DNA from: Streptomyces spinosisporus
Lineage (GTDB): Bacteria > Actinomycetota > Actinomycetes > Streptomycetales > Streptomycetaceae
DNA: 64,000 bases
Assembly (NCBI RefSeq): GCF_022698145.1
Contig: NZ_JALDAX010000001.1
Coordinates: 62,001-126,000 of the forward strand
Reading direction: 5' to 3'
How positions within the stretch are numbered: position 1 is the stretch's first letter; every line of letters begins with the position of its first letter. The position numbers and the translations under genes are program-made. Under the pieces are notes generated by a model. It saw nothing but the letters and a program-made list of their open reading frames with translations. It was not told the origin of the DNA and made no database searches. This document shows, in pieces, positions 36,844 through 47,126 of the stretch.

Positions 36844-39163
36844 CTACAACTGTGCCAACTGTGCCCGCACCGTCCGCGCGGCCGTGACGAGGTTCTCCAG
36901 GGACGCCCTGGTCTCGGGCCAACCGCGGGTCTTCAGGCCGCAGTCGGGGTTGACCCACAGCCGTTCGGCGGGGATCGCCTCAAGACCGGTGCGCAGCAGC
37001 GCGGCGGCCTCCTCGGCGCTCGGCACGCGCGGCGAGTGGATGTCGTAGACGCCGGGCCCGGCCTCGCGCGGGTAGCCGTGGGCGGCGAGTTCGCGGGCCA
37101 CCTGCATATGGGAGCGGGCCGCCTCCAGGCTGATGACATCGGCGTCGAGGTCATCGATGGCCCGGACGATGTCACCGAACTCGGCGTAGCACATGTGCGT
37201 GTGGATCTGCGTGTCCGGACGGACGCCGGCGGTGCTCAGCCGGAACGCCTCGGTCGCCCAGGCCAGATACGCCGGGCGGTCGGCGGCCCGCAGCGGCAGC
37301 GTCTCGCGCAGCGCCGGCTCGTCCACCTGGATCACCGAAGTCCCGGCCGCCTCAAGGTCGGTGACCTCGTCGCGCAGGGCCAGTGCGACCTGCCGGGCGG
37401 TGTCGGCGAGCGGCTGGTCGTCGCGCACGAAGGACCAGGCGAGCATGGTCACCGGACCGGTCAGCATGCCCTTGACCGGGCGCGAGGTGAGCGACTGGGC
37501 GTACGTCGTCCAGCGCACCGTCATCGGCTCGGGGCGGGAGATGTCGCCCGCGAGGATCGGCGGGCGGACGTACCGGGTGCCGTAGGACTGGACCCAGCCG
37601 TGCTGGGTGGCCAGGTATCCCGTCAGCTGCTCGGCGAAGTACTGGACCATGTCGTTGCGTTCGGGCTCGCCGTGCACCAGGACGTCGAGGCCGGCCTTCT
37701 CCTGGAAGGAGATCACCTCCTGGATCTCCGCCCTGATGCGCTCCTCGTAGTCGGCCGCGTCGATCCGGCCCGCCCTCAAGTCCGCGCGGGCGGTGCGCAG
37801 TTCACCGGTCTGCGGGAAGGAGCCGATGGTCGTGGTCGGCAGCAGCGGCAGACCGAGGAGGGCGCGCTGCGCGGCGGCGCGTTCGCGGTACGGCTGGGAG
37901 CGGCGGGGTGTCGGCCTCGGTGACCGCGGCGGCGCGGGCGCGCACGGCGGGGTCGCGGGTGATGGGGGAGGCGGCGCGGCCTGCCAGGGCGGCGCCGTTC
38001 GCGGCCAGTTCGGCGGTGATGGCGTCGGTGCCCCGGCTCAACCCCTTGGCCAGGGTGACGATCTCGGCGGTCTTCTGCCGTGCGAAGGAGAGCCAGCGCA
38101 GGATCTGCGGGTCGATGTCGCGCTCGGCGGCGGCGTCGAGGGGGACGTGCAGCAGGGAGCAGGAGGCCGCGACGTCGACCCGGTCGGCGAGTCCGAACAG
38201 GGTGCCGAGGGTGCCGAGGGACTGCGCGAGGTCGTTGACCCAGACATTGCGGCCGTCGACGACGCCGGCCACCAGGCGCTTGCCGGGCAGTCCGCCGACG
38301 GCGGCCACGGCGTCCAGATTGGCCGCGGCGGCCCCGGTGAAGTCCAGGGCGAGTCCTTCGACGGGGGCCTTGGCCAGGACGGGCAGGGCGTCCCCGAGGC
38401 GGTCGAAGTAGGAGGCGACCAGCAGCCTGGGCCGGTCGCCGAGGCCGCCGAGGTCGCGGTAGGCGCGGGCGGCGGCGTCGAGTTCGGCCGGGGTGCGGTC
38501 CTGGACGAGGGCGGGCTCGTCGAGCTGCACCCATGCGGCACCCGCGGCGCGCAGATCGGCGAGGACCTCGGCGTACACCGGCAGCAGCCGGTCCAGCAGG
38601 GTGAGCGGGTCGAAGTCCGCGGGCACGCCCGGCGCGGGCTTCGACAGCAGCAGATAGGTGACGGGACCGACCAGCACGGGGCGGGCGGCGAGCCCGAGGG
38701 CGCGCGCCTCCCCGAGCTCGGCCAACTGCTTGACGGGGTTGGCCGCGAAGACCGTGTCCGGGCCCAACTCCGGCACCAGATAGTGGTAGTTGGTGTCGAA
38801 CCACTTGGTCATCTCCAGCGGCGCGACGTCCTGGGTGCCGCGGGCCATCGCGAAGTACCCGTCCAGGGCGTCAGCTCGGACGGCGGCGCGGTGGCGGGCG
38901 GGGATCGCGCCGACCATGACGGTGGTGTCCAGGACGTGGTCGTAGTACGAGAAGTCGCCGGTCGGCACCTCGTCGATGCCTGCCTCGGCGAGCGAACGCC
39001 AGGTGGCGGCGCGCAGTCGGGCGGCCGTGTCGTGGAGGGCGTCGGCGTCGATGCGGCCCTTCCAGTAGCCCTCGACGGCCTTCTTCAGTTCCCGGCCGGG
39101 GCCCTGCCGGGGATGGCCGTACACGGTGGCCCCTGCTGCCGCGGCTGCGGACTTTGCTGTCAC
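36844..39163 (-). pseudogene. metE: metE, cobalamin-independent methionine synthase, with a one-base frameshift
   Basis: Transfers methyl from 5-methyltetrahydropteroyl-triglutamate to homocysteine. The span is one base over 773 codons, exactly a full-length MetE plus one extra base. Codons 1-418 (from GTG at 39163, AAGGAG eight bases upstream) run to AAVTEADT. The frame then shifts at the four-G run 37905-37908 (three would keep [11 protein letters not shown]), and the C-terminal half continues with zinc ligands in THMCYAEF and [11 protein letters not shown]. As written the product stops at 453 residues without the zinc site. A sequencing error is possible. A B12 riboswitch lies upstream. 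Confidence 0.92.
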
Positions 39164-39324
39164 GGAGATCTCCTTCGCGAGATGAATCCCTGAGGTCCCG
39201 GACGACGGGACAAGGACGCGAAGGGTGACGCACCGGACGGCGACGGTCCTGGACCGTCCGTTCGGTGTGTGCGCCGACCCGCCCTCGAGGTCACCGGGAC
39301 TCCGCGCACGACGGTTCGCACACG

Positions 39325-39535
39325 GGCAGTTGGCAGGTCTTCGGACTCGCGGGCACGCCCTCCTGACCGGAGGACACCTACTGGCCGTCGCTTCCCGGGC
39401 CCCGTACGTCGGGCCCAGTGCGTATGACGGCGGTCGTTCCCGCTCACCGCTGCGGGGCAGTCCCGGAATTCCACCGGGTTCCCTCTTGCGACGCATCCCG
39501 CCTGGCGGACGGGGCGAACCAGCTGCACCGGCCAG
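39325..39535 (-). ncRNA. Cobalamin riboswitch upstream of metE
   Basis: Read on the minus strand: GAGGGAACCCGGTGGAATTC, CCGGGACTGCCCCGCAGCGG, GGAAGCGACGGCCAGTAGG, and the B12 box GCGAGTCCGAAGACCTGCC (complement of 39332-39350). All hallmark parts of the class are present. It represses metE when cobalamin is available, so the B12-dependent MetH takes over. Bases 39164-39324 are the leader between riboswitch and start. Confidence 0.96.
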
Positions 39536-39560
39536 CCTACCCGGCCACGCCAAAACGCGG

Positions 39561-39592
39561 CCGGGGCCGGCCCGCGAACGGACCGGCCCCGG
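39561..39592 (-). terminator. Hairpin between metE leader and katG end
   Basis: CCGGGGCCGG pairs with CCGGCCCCGG around 12 bases, 16 bp past the katG stop; read on the minus strand it is followed by CGCGTTTTGG. Confidence 0.65.
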
Positions 39593-39607
39593 CGGGGTGT
39601 CGGTGGA

Positions 39608-41842
<2,235 letters not shown>

Positions 41843-42289
41843 TCATTCAGCTGTACTGCGGGCTTCGGTGGAGCAGGAGGGGCACAGGCCCCAGTAGATG
41901 ACCTCGGCCTCGTCGACCGCGAAGCCACGGTCGTCGGACGCGGTCAGACAGGGGGCGTGGCCGACCGCGCAGTCGACGTCGACCACGACGCCGCACGACC
42001 GGCAGACGAGGTGGTGGTGGTTGTCGCCGACCCGCCCCTCGAACCGGGCCGGGCTGCCCGGTGGCTCGATACGGCGTACGAGACCGGCCGTGGTGAGCGC
42101 GTGCAGCGCCTCGTAGACGGCCTGCAGCGATATGTGGCCGACACGGTCGCGCACTCCTGACGCGATCGCCTCGACGTCGAGGTGGTCGCCGTCACGGACG
42201 GTTTCCAGCAGTGCGACGCGGGCGGCCGTGACCCGCAGGCCGGCACCGCGCAGCTCGTCGGCGGTGTTCGGGGGCTGGGACGCGGTCAT
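41843..42289 (-). CDS. furA: FurA, peroxide-responsive Fur-family repressor
   Basis: 148 residues: N-terminal winged helix (LRGAGLRVTAARVALLETV), the metal region GDNHHHLVCRSCG, and C-terminal cysteine pair CPSC. It represses itself and katG and releases on oxidation. ATG 42289 is chosen; no strong ribosome-binding site exists and the promoter places the transcript start at or beside the ATG, so a leaderless message is likely. 21 bp separate it from katG. Confidence 0.95.
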   Translation of the reverse strand: MTASQPPNTADELRGAGLRVTAARVALLETVRDGDHLDVEAIASGVRDRVGHISLQAVYEALHALTTAGLVRRIEPPGSPARFEGRVGDNHHHLVCRSCGVVVDVDCAVGHAPCLTASDDRGFAVDEAEVIYWGLCPSCSTEARSTAE

Positions 42290-42296
42290 GGTGACC

Positions 42297-42336
42297 AACC
42301 TAGCGGCACAAACACGAAGAGTTCAAGAAAACGAAC
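42297..42336 (-). promoter_or_regulatory. furA promoter with inverted-repeat operator
   Basis: On the minus strand TTGAAC (42326-42321) and TAGGTT (42302-42297) are 18 bp apart, with seven bases to the ATG. GTTC-N8-GAAC at 42321-42336 overlaps the -35 box and is a good FurA operator candidate. Confidence 0.55.
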
Positions 42337-42440
42337 TGTACAGGTTTTGGCTCGCCGCGCTGAACGGCGGATGAAGGGCGGCTACGGCCTCTGACGTGCG
42401 CCATCGCCAGGCCGGGCGGGGTCCGCCCGCGTGTCCCGGT

Positions 42441-43109
42441 TCACTCGCCCGTGTGCAGCTCTACGCAGCAGGCGTCGTCGTGCGCGGTCAGCACGGCCGT
42501 CGTCCCGGGATGGCCGGAGGCGGCGAGATAGCCGCACAGGAAGGCGTGGTTCATGCCGCAGATCAGCTCCGGTGCCTGAGCCGCGACCGGATGGAACGGG
42601 CAGTTGTGCAGCACCGTGCGGCCGGCTCCCGCGTCGGCGGGCTCGAAACCGAGCGATTCCAGGGTGGACATGACGTCGTCGTCGCGGGCCCCGGCGCCCA
42701 GCGCCTCGCCCCTCGCCCGGGCCACGCGCAACGACGCCTCCCGGGCGTCCTCGCCGGGCTTCTGGGCCGTCAGCACCTCCGTCAGCAGTGCGGCCAGCAG
42801 ATCGTGGCGGCGCGGCGGGAGGCTCACGGACAGGGACCGGGCACTGGGCTCGTACACCTTCGGGGCGCGGCCCACCCGGCGCGGGCCGCGGCCGCCGTGC
42901 CGGGCTTCGAGCAGACCCGAGGCGACGAGCTTGTCGAGGTGGAAGGCCGCGAGCTTGCGGGAGATCCCGACCGCCGCCGACGCCTCCTCCCGGGTCACCG
43001 GCCGCCTGGCCCGCCGTACGAATTCGAGCAGTTGGCGCCGTGACTCGTCGCCGAGGACGGCGAGCGCCGCGATCGGATCGGGGCCGGAGGTCTCGGAACC
43101 GGAGGTCAC
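42441..43109 (-). CDS. SufR-like helix-turn-helix regulator with C-terminal cysteines
   Basis: 222 residues. An ArsR/DeoR-type winged helix (VLGDESRRQLLEFVRRARRP, VTREEASAAVGISRKLAAFH) precedes a helical middle and a C-terminal domain with cysteines in HNCPFHPVA, LICGM, FLCGY and DDACCVELH. This resembles the SufR group that senses iron-sulfur clusters or redox. The divergent DUF2231 gene across 91 bp is the obvious target. GTG start; the ribosome-binding site is unclear. Confidence 0.83.
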   Translation of the reverse strand: MTSGSETSGPDPIAALAVLGDESRRQLLEFVRRARRPVTREEASAAVGISRKLAAFHLDKLVASGLLEARHGGRGPRRVGRAPKVYEPSARSLSVSLPPRRHDLLAALLTEVLTAQKPGEDAREASLRVARARGEALGAGARDDDVMSTLESLGFEPADAGAGRTVLHNCPFHPVAAQAPELICGMNHAFLCGYLAASGHPGTTAVLTAHDDACCVELHTGE

Positions 43110-43155
43110 GGTGTCACCGTAACTCCGACCCGGGCGCTTGACCCTCGCGGCGAAT

Positions 43156-43180
43156 AAGACTAACAATCGTTGGTGAAATA
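43156..43180. promoter_or_regulatory. Short inverted repeat in the divergent promoter
   Basis: The AT-richer sequence AAGACTAACAATCGTTGGTG contains AAC-AATC-GTT and lies midway between the SufR-like regulator and the DUF2231 gene, a plausible operator. Confidence 0.35.
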
Positions 43181-43200
43181 CCTCACAGGCGAGGTGGCCC

Positions 43201-43737
43201 ATGACGGTCGACGGTGATCTGCGGCAGGCGAAGCAGCCGGTCAGCGGCGCGCTGGCGGGGCCGTACGGCCATCCCTTCCATCCGATGCTGGTCACCGTGC
43301 CGATCGGGGCCTGGGTGTGCAGCCTGGTCTTCGACATCGCCTCGAAGACCGTCGACCGGCCGGGTTTCCTGACCCACGGCTCGGCCTGGCTGATCGCGAT
43401 CGGTGTGCTCGGCGCGCTCGCCGCGGCCGGTGTCGGCTTCCTCGACCTGTTCGCCATTCCCACCGGGACGCCGGCGTTCCGCACCGGTCTGGTGCACATG
43501 ACCCTGAACCTCGCCGTGACCGCCGCGTACGCGGCCGGTTTCGCCTGGCGCCAGGGCGGCGGCTACGCGGGAGGGCAGAGCGTCGGCAACGGGCAGCTGG
43601 CGCTCTCCGACGCCGCCCTGGCCCTCCTCGGCGTCTCCGGTTACCTCGGCGGCAAGCTCGCCTACCGCTACGGCGTGCGGGTGGCCGCCGAGTCCGTCCA
43701 GGCCGAGGGCTATCGCGGCAGCCGTACGACGACCTGA
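43201..43737 (+). CDS. DUF2231 membrane protein
   Basis: 178 residues, four transmembrane helices, with the family opening GHPFHPMLVTVPIGAWV and a second histidine in GLVHMTLN, spaced like heme or metal ligands in redox membrane proteins. DUF2231 members are often near cytochrome or iron-sulfur genes; function not established. GAGG precedes the ATG. It is divergent from a SufR-like regulator. Its last codons form the first unit of the following tandem repeat. Confidence 0.88.
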   Translation: MTVDGDLRQAKQPVSGALAGPYGHPFHPMLVTVPIGAWVCSLVFDIASKTVDRPGFLTHGSAWLIAIGVLGALAAAGVGFLDLFAIPTGTPAFRTGLVHMTLNLAVTAAYAAGFAWRQGGGYAGGQSVGNGQLALSDAALALLGVSGYLGGKLAYRYGVRVAAESVQAEGYRGSRTTT

Positions 43738-43860
43738 CCGGAACCAGGCGACCTGACCGGAACCAGGCGACCTGACCGGAACCAGGCGACCTGACCGAAC
43801 CAGGCGACCTGACCGAACCACACGACCGCACCGAACCAGACGACCCGATCGGAACCTCTG
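43731..43860. repeat. Minisatellite, about seven units of 18-19 bp
   Basis: Three 19-bp units of GACCTGACCGGAACCAGGC start at 43731, 43750 and 43769. Units from 43788, 43806, 43824 and 43842 are 18 bp and increasingly diverged. It begins inside the stop region of the DUF2231 gene and ends at the ribosome-binding site of the next gene. Mixed unit length argues against coding. There are no spacers, so it is not CRISPR. Confidence 0.92.
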
Positions 43861-43871
43861 GAGGCCGACCC

Positions 43872-44291
43872 ATGGACATCGCCGCTCTCGTCGCCTGGAT
43901 CGTCACCGCTCTCGGCGGAGCCGTCCTGCTCGCCCGCTGGCTCGGCGGCGGGGGACTGCGCCGGCAGGGGGCGGGGACCACGCGCTTCCCGGCCCCCGTC
44001 GTCTTCGGTCACTTCCTGCTGGCCGCGGCCGGGCTGGTGGTCTGGATCGTCTACCTCGCCGCCGACCGGGACGCCCTGGCGTGGACCGGCCTCGTACTGC
44101 TCGTCGTCGTCGCCCTGCTCGGCTTCACCCTGTTCGCCCGCTGGATCCCCGTACGGCGCACGACCCCGGGGGACGCGGAGTCCACCCCCGCCGAGCGGCA
44201 TCTGCCGGTCCCGGTCGTCGCCGCCCACGGGCTGCTCGGCGCCACCACGCTCGTACTCGTGTTGCTCGCGGTCCTCGGGGTCGGCAGCTGA
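43872..44291 (+). CDS. Four-helix membrane protein with internal duplication
   Basis: 139 residues. Residues 39-60 (FPAPVVFGHFLLAAAGLVVW...) and 111-132 (LPVPVVAAHGLLGATTLVLV...) are repeats of one motif, each with one histidine (His47, His119) at the start of a helix. Two histidines in equivalent helices could bind heme or metal, as in small cytochrome b-like proteins. No family name recalled. TGGAGG precedes the ATG. It may be cotranscribed with DUF2231 through the minisatellite. Confidence 0.75.
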   Translation: MDIAALVAWIVTALGGAVLLARWLGGGGLRRQGAGTTRFPAPVVFGHFLLAAAGLVVWIVYLAADRDALAWTGLVLLVVVALLGFTLFARWIPVRRTTPGDAESTPAERHLPVPVVAAHGLLGATTLVLVLLAVLGVGS

Positions 44292-44346
44292 CGGCATGCC
44301 CGGGCGCGCAGTTCCCGGCGCCCCCTCGGGCGCTTAGGGTCGGAAC

Positions 44347-45303
44347 ATGAGGGAACTGGCGGACACGGCACGGCAGTGGGCGGCAGGCGGTCGCGGTACG
44401 GCGGTCCTCGCGCGGCCCGTCACCGAGCGGGGCTTCGGGCCACGGCACCCGGCCGACGCCCTGCTCATCGACGCGGACGGGACCTGTCACGGCACCCTCT
44501 ACCAGGGCGCCTTCGACCGGGAGCTGGCCGAGGAGGCCGCCAGGCTCGCACCCGGGCACACCGCCCGCGTGTGCCCGGTGTCCGTCCACGACGACGGGGT
44601 GATCCAGGCAGGGCTGACCTGCGGCGGACAGGCCGAGATCCTGCTGCAGCCGCTGCTCGCCGTCCCGCCCCGCTGGTGGCAGCTGCTCGCCGCGGGCGCC
44701 GACGCCGCCCTGATCACCTGGCTCGACGAGCGGCGCGTCCACGCCGTCAGCACCGTGGTGACCAGGGGCCCCGGGCCGGACGACACGGACCTGCCGCCGC
44801 AGGCCACCGCACGCGCCCGTGAACTGCTCGCCCGTCATCGCGCGGGGCGCGAGGTGCAGGCCACCGACGCCGGGCTCGTCCTCATCGAGGCCTGTCCCTG
44901 CGTCCCCCACCTCGTGATCGTGGGCGGCGGTGAACTCGCCGGGCTGCTCGTCTCCCAGGCCGGTCTGCTGGGCTGGCGGGCCACGGTCACACCGGCCGCG
45001 AAGGACGCCGCCGAACTGCTCGCCGAGCGCCCCGCGGCCGCCTGCCTGGTCATGCTCAGCCATGACCCCGACGTCGACGTGCCCACGCTCCGTACGGCGC
45101 TGACCGCGGACATCGCCTACGTGGGCGCACTGGGGTCGCGCCACACGCAGGAGCGTCGCGCCGCCGGACTGGTCGAGGCGGGCCTCGGCGAGGAGCAGCT
45201 CGCACGCATCCACGGCCCGATCGGCCTCGACATCGGCGCCCGTACCCCGGCGGAGACCGCGATGGCCATCTGCGCGGAGGTCCTGACCTCGCTGGCGCGC
45301 TGA
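44347..45303 (+). CDS. XdhC/CoxI-family molybdenum-cofactor maturation protein
   Basis: 318 residues. The N-terminal XdhC domain carries GLTCGGQAEI. The C-terminal Rossmann domain has VGGGELAGLL, YVGALGSRHTQERR and GPIGLDIGARTPAETAMAI. XdhC proteins bind Mo cofactor and guide sulfuration and insertion into xanthine-dehydrogenase-like enzymes. No such large enzyme is here; the next gene is a small molybdopterin-fold protein, so the client may be elsewhere. Confidence 0.92.
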   Translation: MRELADTARQWAAGGRGTAVLARPVTERGFGPRHPADALLIDADGTCHGTLYQGAFDRELAEEAARLAPGHTARVCPVSVHDDGVIQAGLTCGGQAEILLQPLLAVPPRWWQLLAAGADAALITWLDERRVHAVSTVVTRGPGPDDTDLPPQATARARELLARHRAGREVQATDAGLVLIEACPCVPHLVIVGGGELAGLLVSQAGLLGWRATVTPAAKDAAELLAERPAAACLVMLSHDPDVDVPTLRTALTADIAYVGALGSRHTQERRAAGLVEAGLGEEQLARIHGPIGLDIGARTPAETAMAICAEVLTSLAR

Positions 45304-45427
45304 CAGCACATGCAAGGTGATGATCGGCTGCCACATGGCAAAAGCGCGGCTGTACGCACATTTTGGCGCGCAAGTGCGTTTGCTGTGAGTGGCCTTCCGG
45401 GTACGGTCCTGCGGGAGGTGGTAGCCC

Positions 45428-45889
45428 GTGAGCCAGACCCTGACGCCGCCGGTCGCCGAGCTCGCCCTCAGCGGTGATCTCGCCCGCCCCGCCCGGCTGA
45501 CCGTGCCCGATCTGCTCGGCTGGCCGCAGCACGAGGTGCGGGTCGCCTTCGAGTGCCGCACCAGCGGCGTCCAGCACCACACCTTCGCCGGGCCGCTTCT
45601 CTACGACGTGCTGTCCGACGCGGGGCCCGGCTTCGACCCCGACCGGCGCAAGGACCGGCTGCGCTTCCTGATCGCGGTCACCGGCACGGACGGCCACCAC
45701 GCCCTGCTGTCCTGGGCCGAGATCGACCCCGACTTCGCGTATGCGCCGGTGCTGCTGGCCACGAGCATCGACGGCACCCCGCTCGACCTGGCCGGCTCCC
45801 AGCTGGTGCTGCCCCAGGACCGGTGCGGGGCCCGCTACATCAGCGGGATCCGGGCGATCCGGGTCGACGGGCGGTACGCGCGCCCGTGA
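45428..45889 (+). CDS. Small molybdopterin-binding (sulfite-oxidase-fold) protein
   Basis: 153 residues: essentially one oxidoreductase molybdopterin domain (FECRTSGVQHHTFAGPLLYDVL, SWAEIDPDF, LVLPQDRCGARYISGI). The cysteine in FECRT sits where sulfite oxidases ligate Mo. At about half the size of the catalytic domain of true enzymes, its activity is uncertain. GTG start with GGGAGG upstream. It follows XdhC by 124 bp. The last 50 bp overlap the convergent methyltransferase gene. Confidence 0.85.
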   Translation: MSQTLTPPVAELALSGDLARPARLTVPDLLGWPQHEVRVAFECRTSGVQHHTFAGPLLYDVLSDAGPGFDPDRRKDRLRFLIAVTGTDGHHALLSWAEIDPDFAYAPVLLATSIDGTPLDLAGSQLVLPQDRCGARYISGIRAIRVDGRYARP

Positions 45890-46412
45890 CCCGCGGTCTG
45901 GCCTGGGTGACCCGCCACAGCCTGTGCGGCAACTCGCCCTCCTCGAAGGCCTCCAGGCCGTGCATGCGCCACCCCTTGGCCAGGTCGTGGATCAGGTCCG
46001 CGTCGAAGAAGTGCACGACGCGGCCGCCGTGTTCGTAGATGTGGTCGCCGTGGGAGATCCCGGTGCCGTGATGGGCGTCGCCGGTGTGGCGGACCGTGTA
46101 GACGAGCAGACCGCCGGGACACAGCACACGGCCCAACTCGTCCACCGCCGCCCGGATCTCCTTCGTCGACAGCGCCATGCACAGCAGCAGGTGCGCGTAC
46201 ACGGCGTCCACCGAGTCGTCGGGCAGCGGCAGGGGCTCGCGTACGTCGTGAACTGCGCGCACGGTGAAACCCTCGCGGGCGAGGAACAGCGCGTCCTCGC
46301 CGTCCCCGGTGCCGAGTGCGAGGACGGTACGGGCGCCGGCCGCGCGGAAGACGCCCGCTGCGTACCGCGCGTGCGGAGAGTGCTGTGCGTGCTGCTGGTG
46401 GCGATCGTGCAT
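45840..46412 (-). CDS. Class I SAM-dependent methyltransferase
   Basis: 190 residues. The SAM loop is VLALGTGDGEDALFLAREG (residues 30-48), with acidic Asp of motif II in RAVHDVRE and PGGLLVYTVRH as motif VI. It resembles TehB/UbiE-type small-molecule methyltransferases; substrate unknown. The GC-rich basic tail (ARTARRPGSPGSR) comes from antisense overlap with the molybdopterin gene. GAGG is seven bases before the ATG. Confidence 0.85.
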   Translation of the reverse strand: MHDRHQQHAQHSPHARYAAGVFRAAGARTVLALGTGDGEDALFLAREGFTVRAVHDVREPLPLPDDSVDAVYAHLLLCMALSTKEIRAAVDELGRVLCPGGLLVYTVRHTGDAHHGTGISHGDHIYEHGGRVVHFFDADLIHDLAKGWRMHGLEAFEEGELPHRLWRVTQARPRVTGARTARRPGSPGSR

Positions 46413-46553
46413 GGCTGCCTCGCCGTTCCGGGGAGATCTCGGCGCTCTGCCCGTCGTCCATCATCGCGGCCATGAGGCGGTGCGCCGAGAGGTGCGGGCC
46501 GGGCGTCGGTGTCGCGCACGCGGGAACTGCTGTCGGGTCGGGCGCGCCGGCCG

Positions 46554-47021
46554 TCACCCCTGTGCAGCGGCCCCGGCCGTCCAGGTGATGCGCGGCGGCA
46601 CCACCCGTGCGCACAGCGGGTGGCCACGGCCGTCGGTCAGGCCGAGATGTCCGACCAACAGCCCGGTGCGGACGGCGGTTTGGAGCACGTCGGTGGGTAC
46701 CGCGTCGAGCATCAGCTTGGCCCGGCGGAACATGCCGAAGGCACCGGATGCGTCCACCGAGCCCCACGACAGATAGACGAAGCGGTTTCCGGGACGCCCT
46801 TGAACACAGGGACCCCTGACGTCCGTACCGGTGACCGTGCACTCAAGTGTCCAGCTCGCACGGGCGGCGTCGCCGGGCTGCGGGTCGACCAGTTCGGCCG
46901 GCCGGTTCCGGCGCTGCACGGCCACATGGATGTTCGTGTACGACGGGATGCCGTCGTCGGGCCCGCACGCGCGTCCGGGCAGGTCCACACCGTCGATACG
47001 GATGCGCACTGCGGACGTCAT
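46554..47021 (-). CDS. DUF5990 family protein
   Basis: 155 residues of soluble beta-rich protein (VRIRIDGVDLPGRACGP, YTNIHVAVQRRNRPAEL, VQGRPGNRFVYLSWGSVDA, FGMFRRAKLMLDAVP). The pattern matches DUF5990 of streptomycetes; role unknown. ATG 47021 is chosen; the longer frame lacks protein-like sequence. It is divergent from the His/Met-rich membrane gene with about 105 bp between. Confidence 0.82.
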   Translation of the reverse strand: MTSAVRIRIDGVDLPGRACGPDDGIPSYTNIHVAVQRRNRPAELVDPQPGDAARASWTLECTVTGTDVRGPCVQGRPGNRFVYLSWGSVDASGAFGMFRRAKLMLDAVPTDVLQTAVRTGLLVGHLGLTDGRGHPLCARVVPPRITWTAGAAAQG

Positions 47022-47126
47022 CCCCTCACCGCCTCGGCCGCCGACTCTGTGGATCCCCAGTGTGCACCTGTGGGGCGGGGCATCCGCCGGGAGGGGCGGT
47101 CCGCGGGCGTGGCAGGATCGGGCGCC

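Noticed and set aside
37802..39553. 583-residue reading frame as a stand-alone protein
   Set aside because: It is the N-terminal part of metE plus upstream riboswitch sequence, extended out of frame after the G run.
43731..43860. CRISPR array
   Set aside because: Repeats are head-to-tail with no unique spacers and there are no cas genes.
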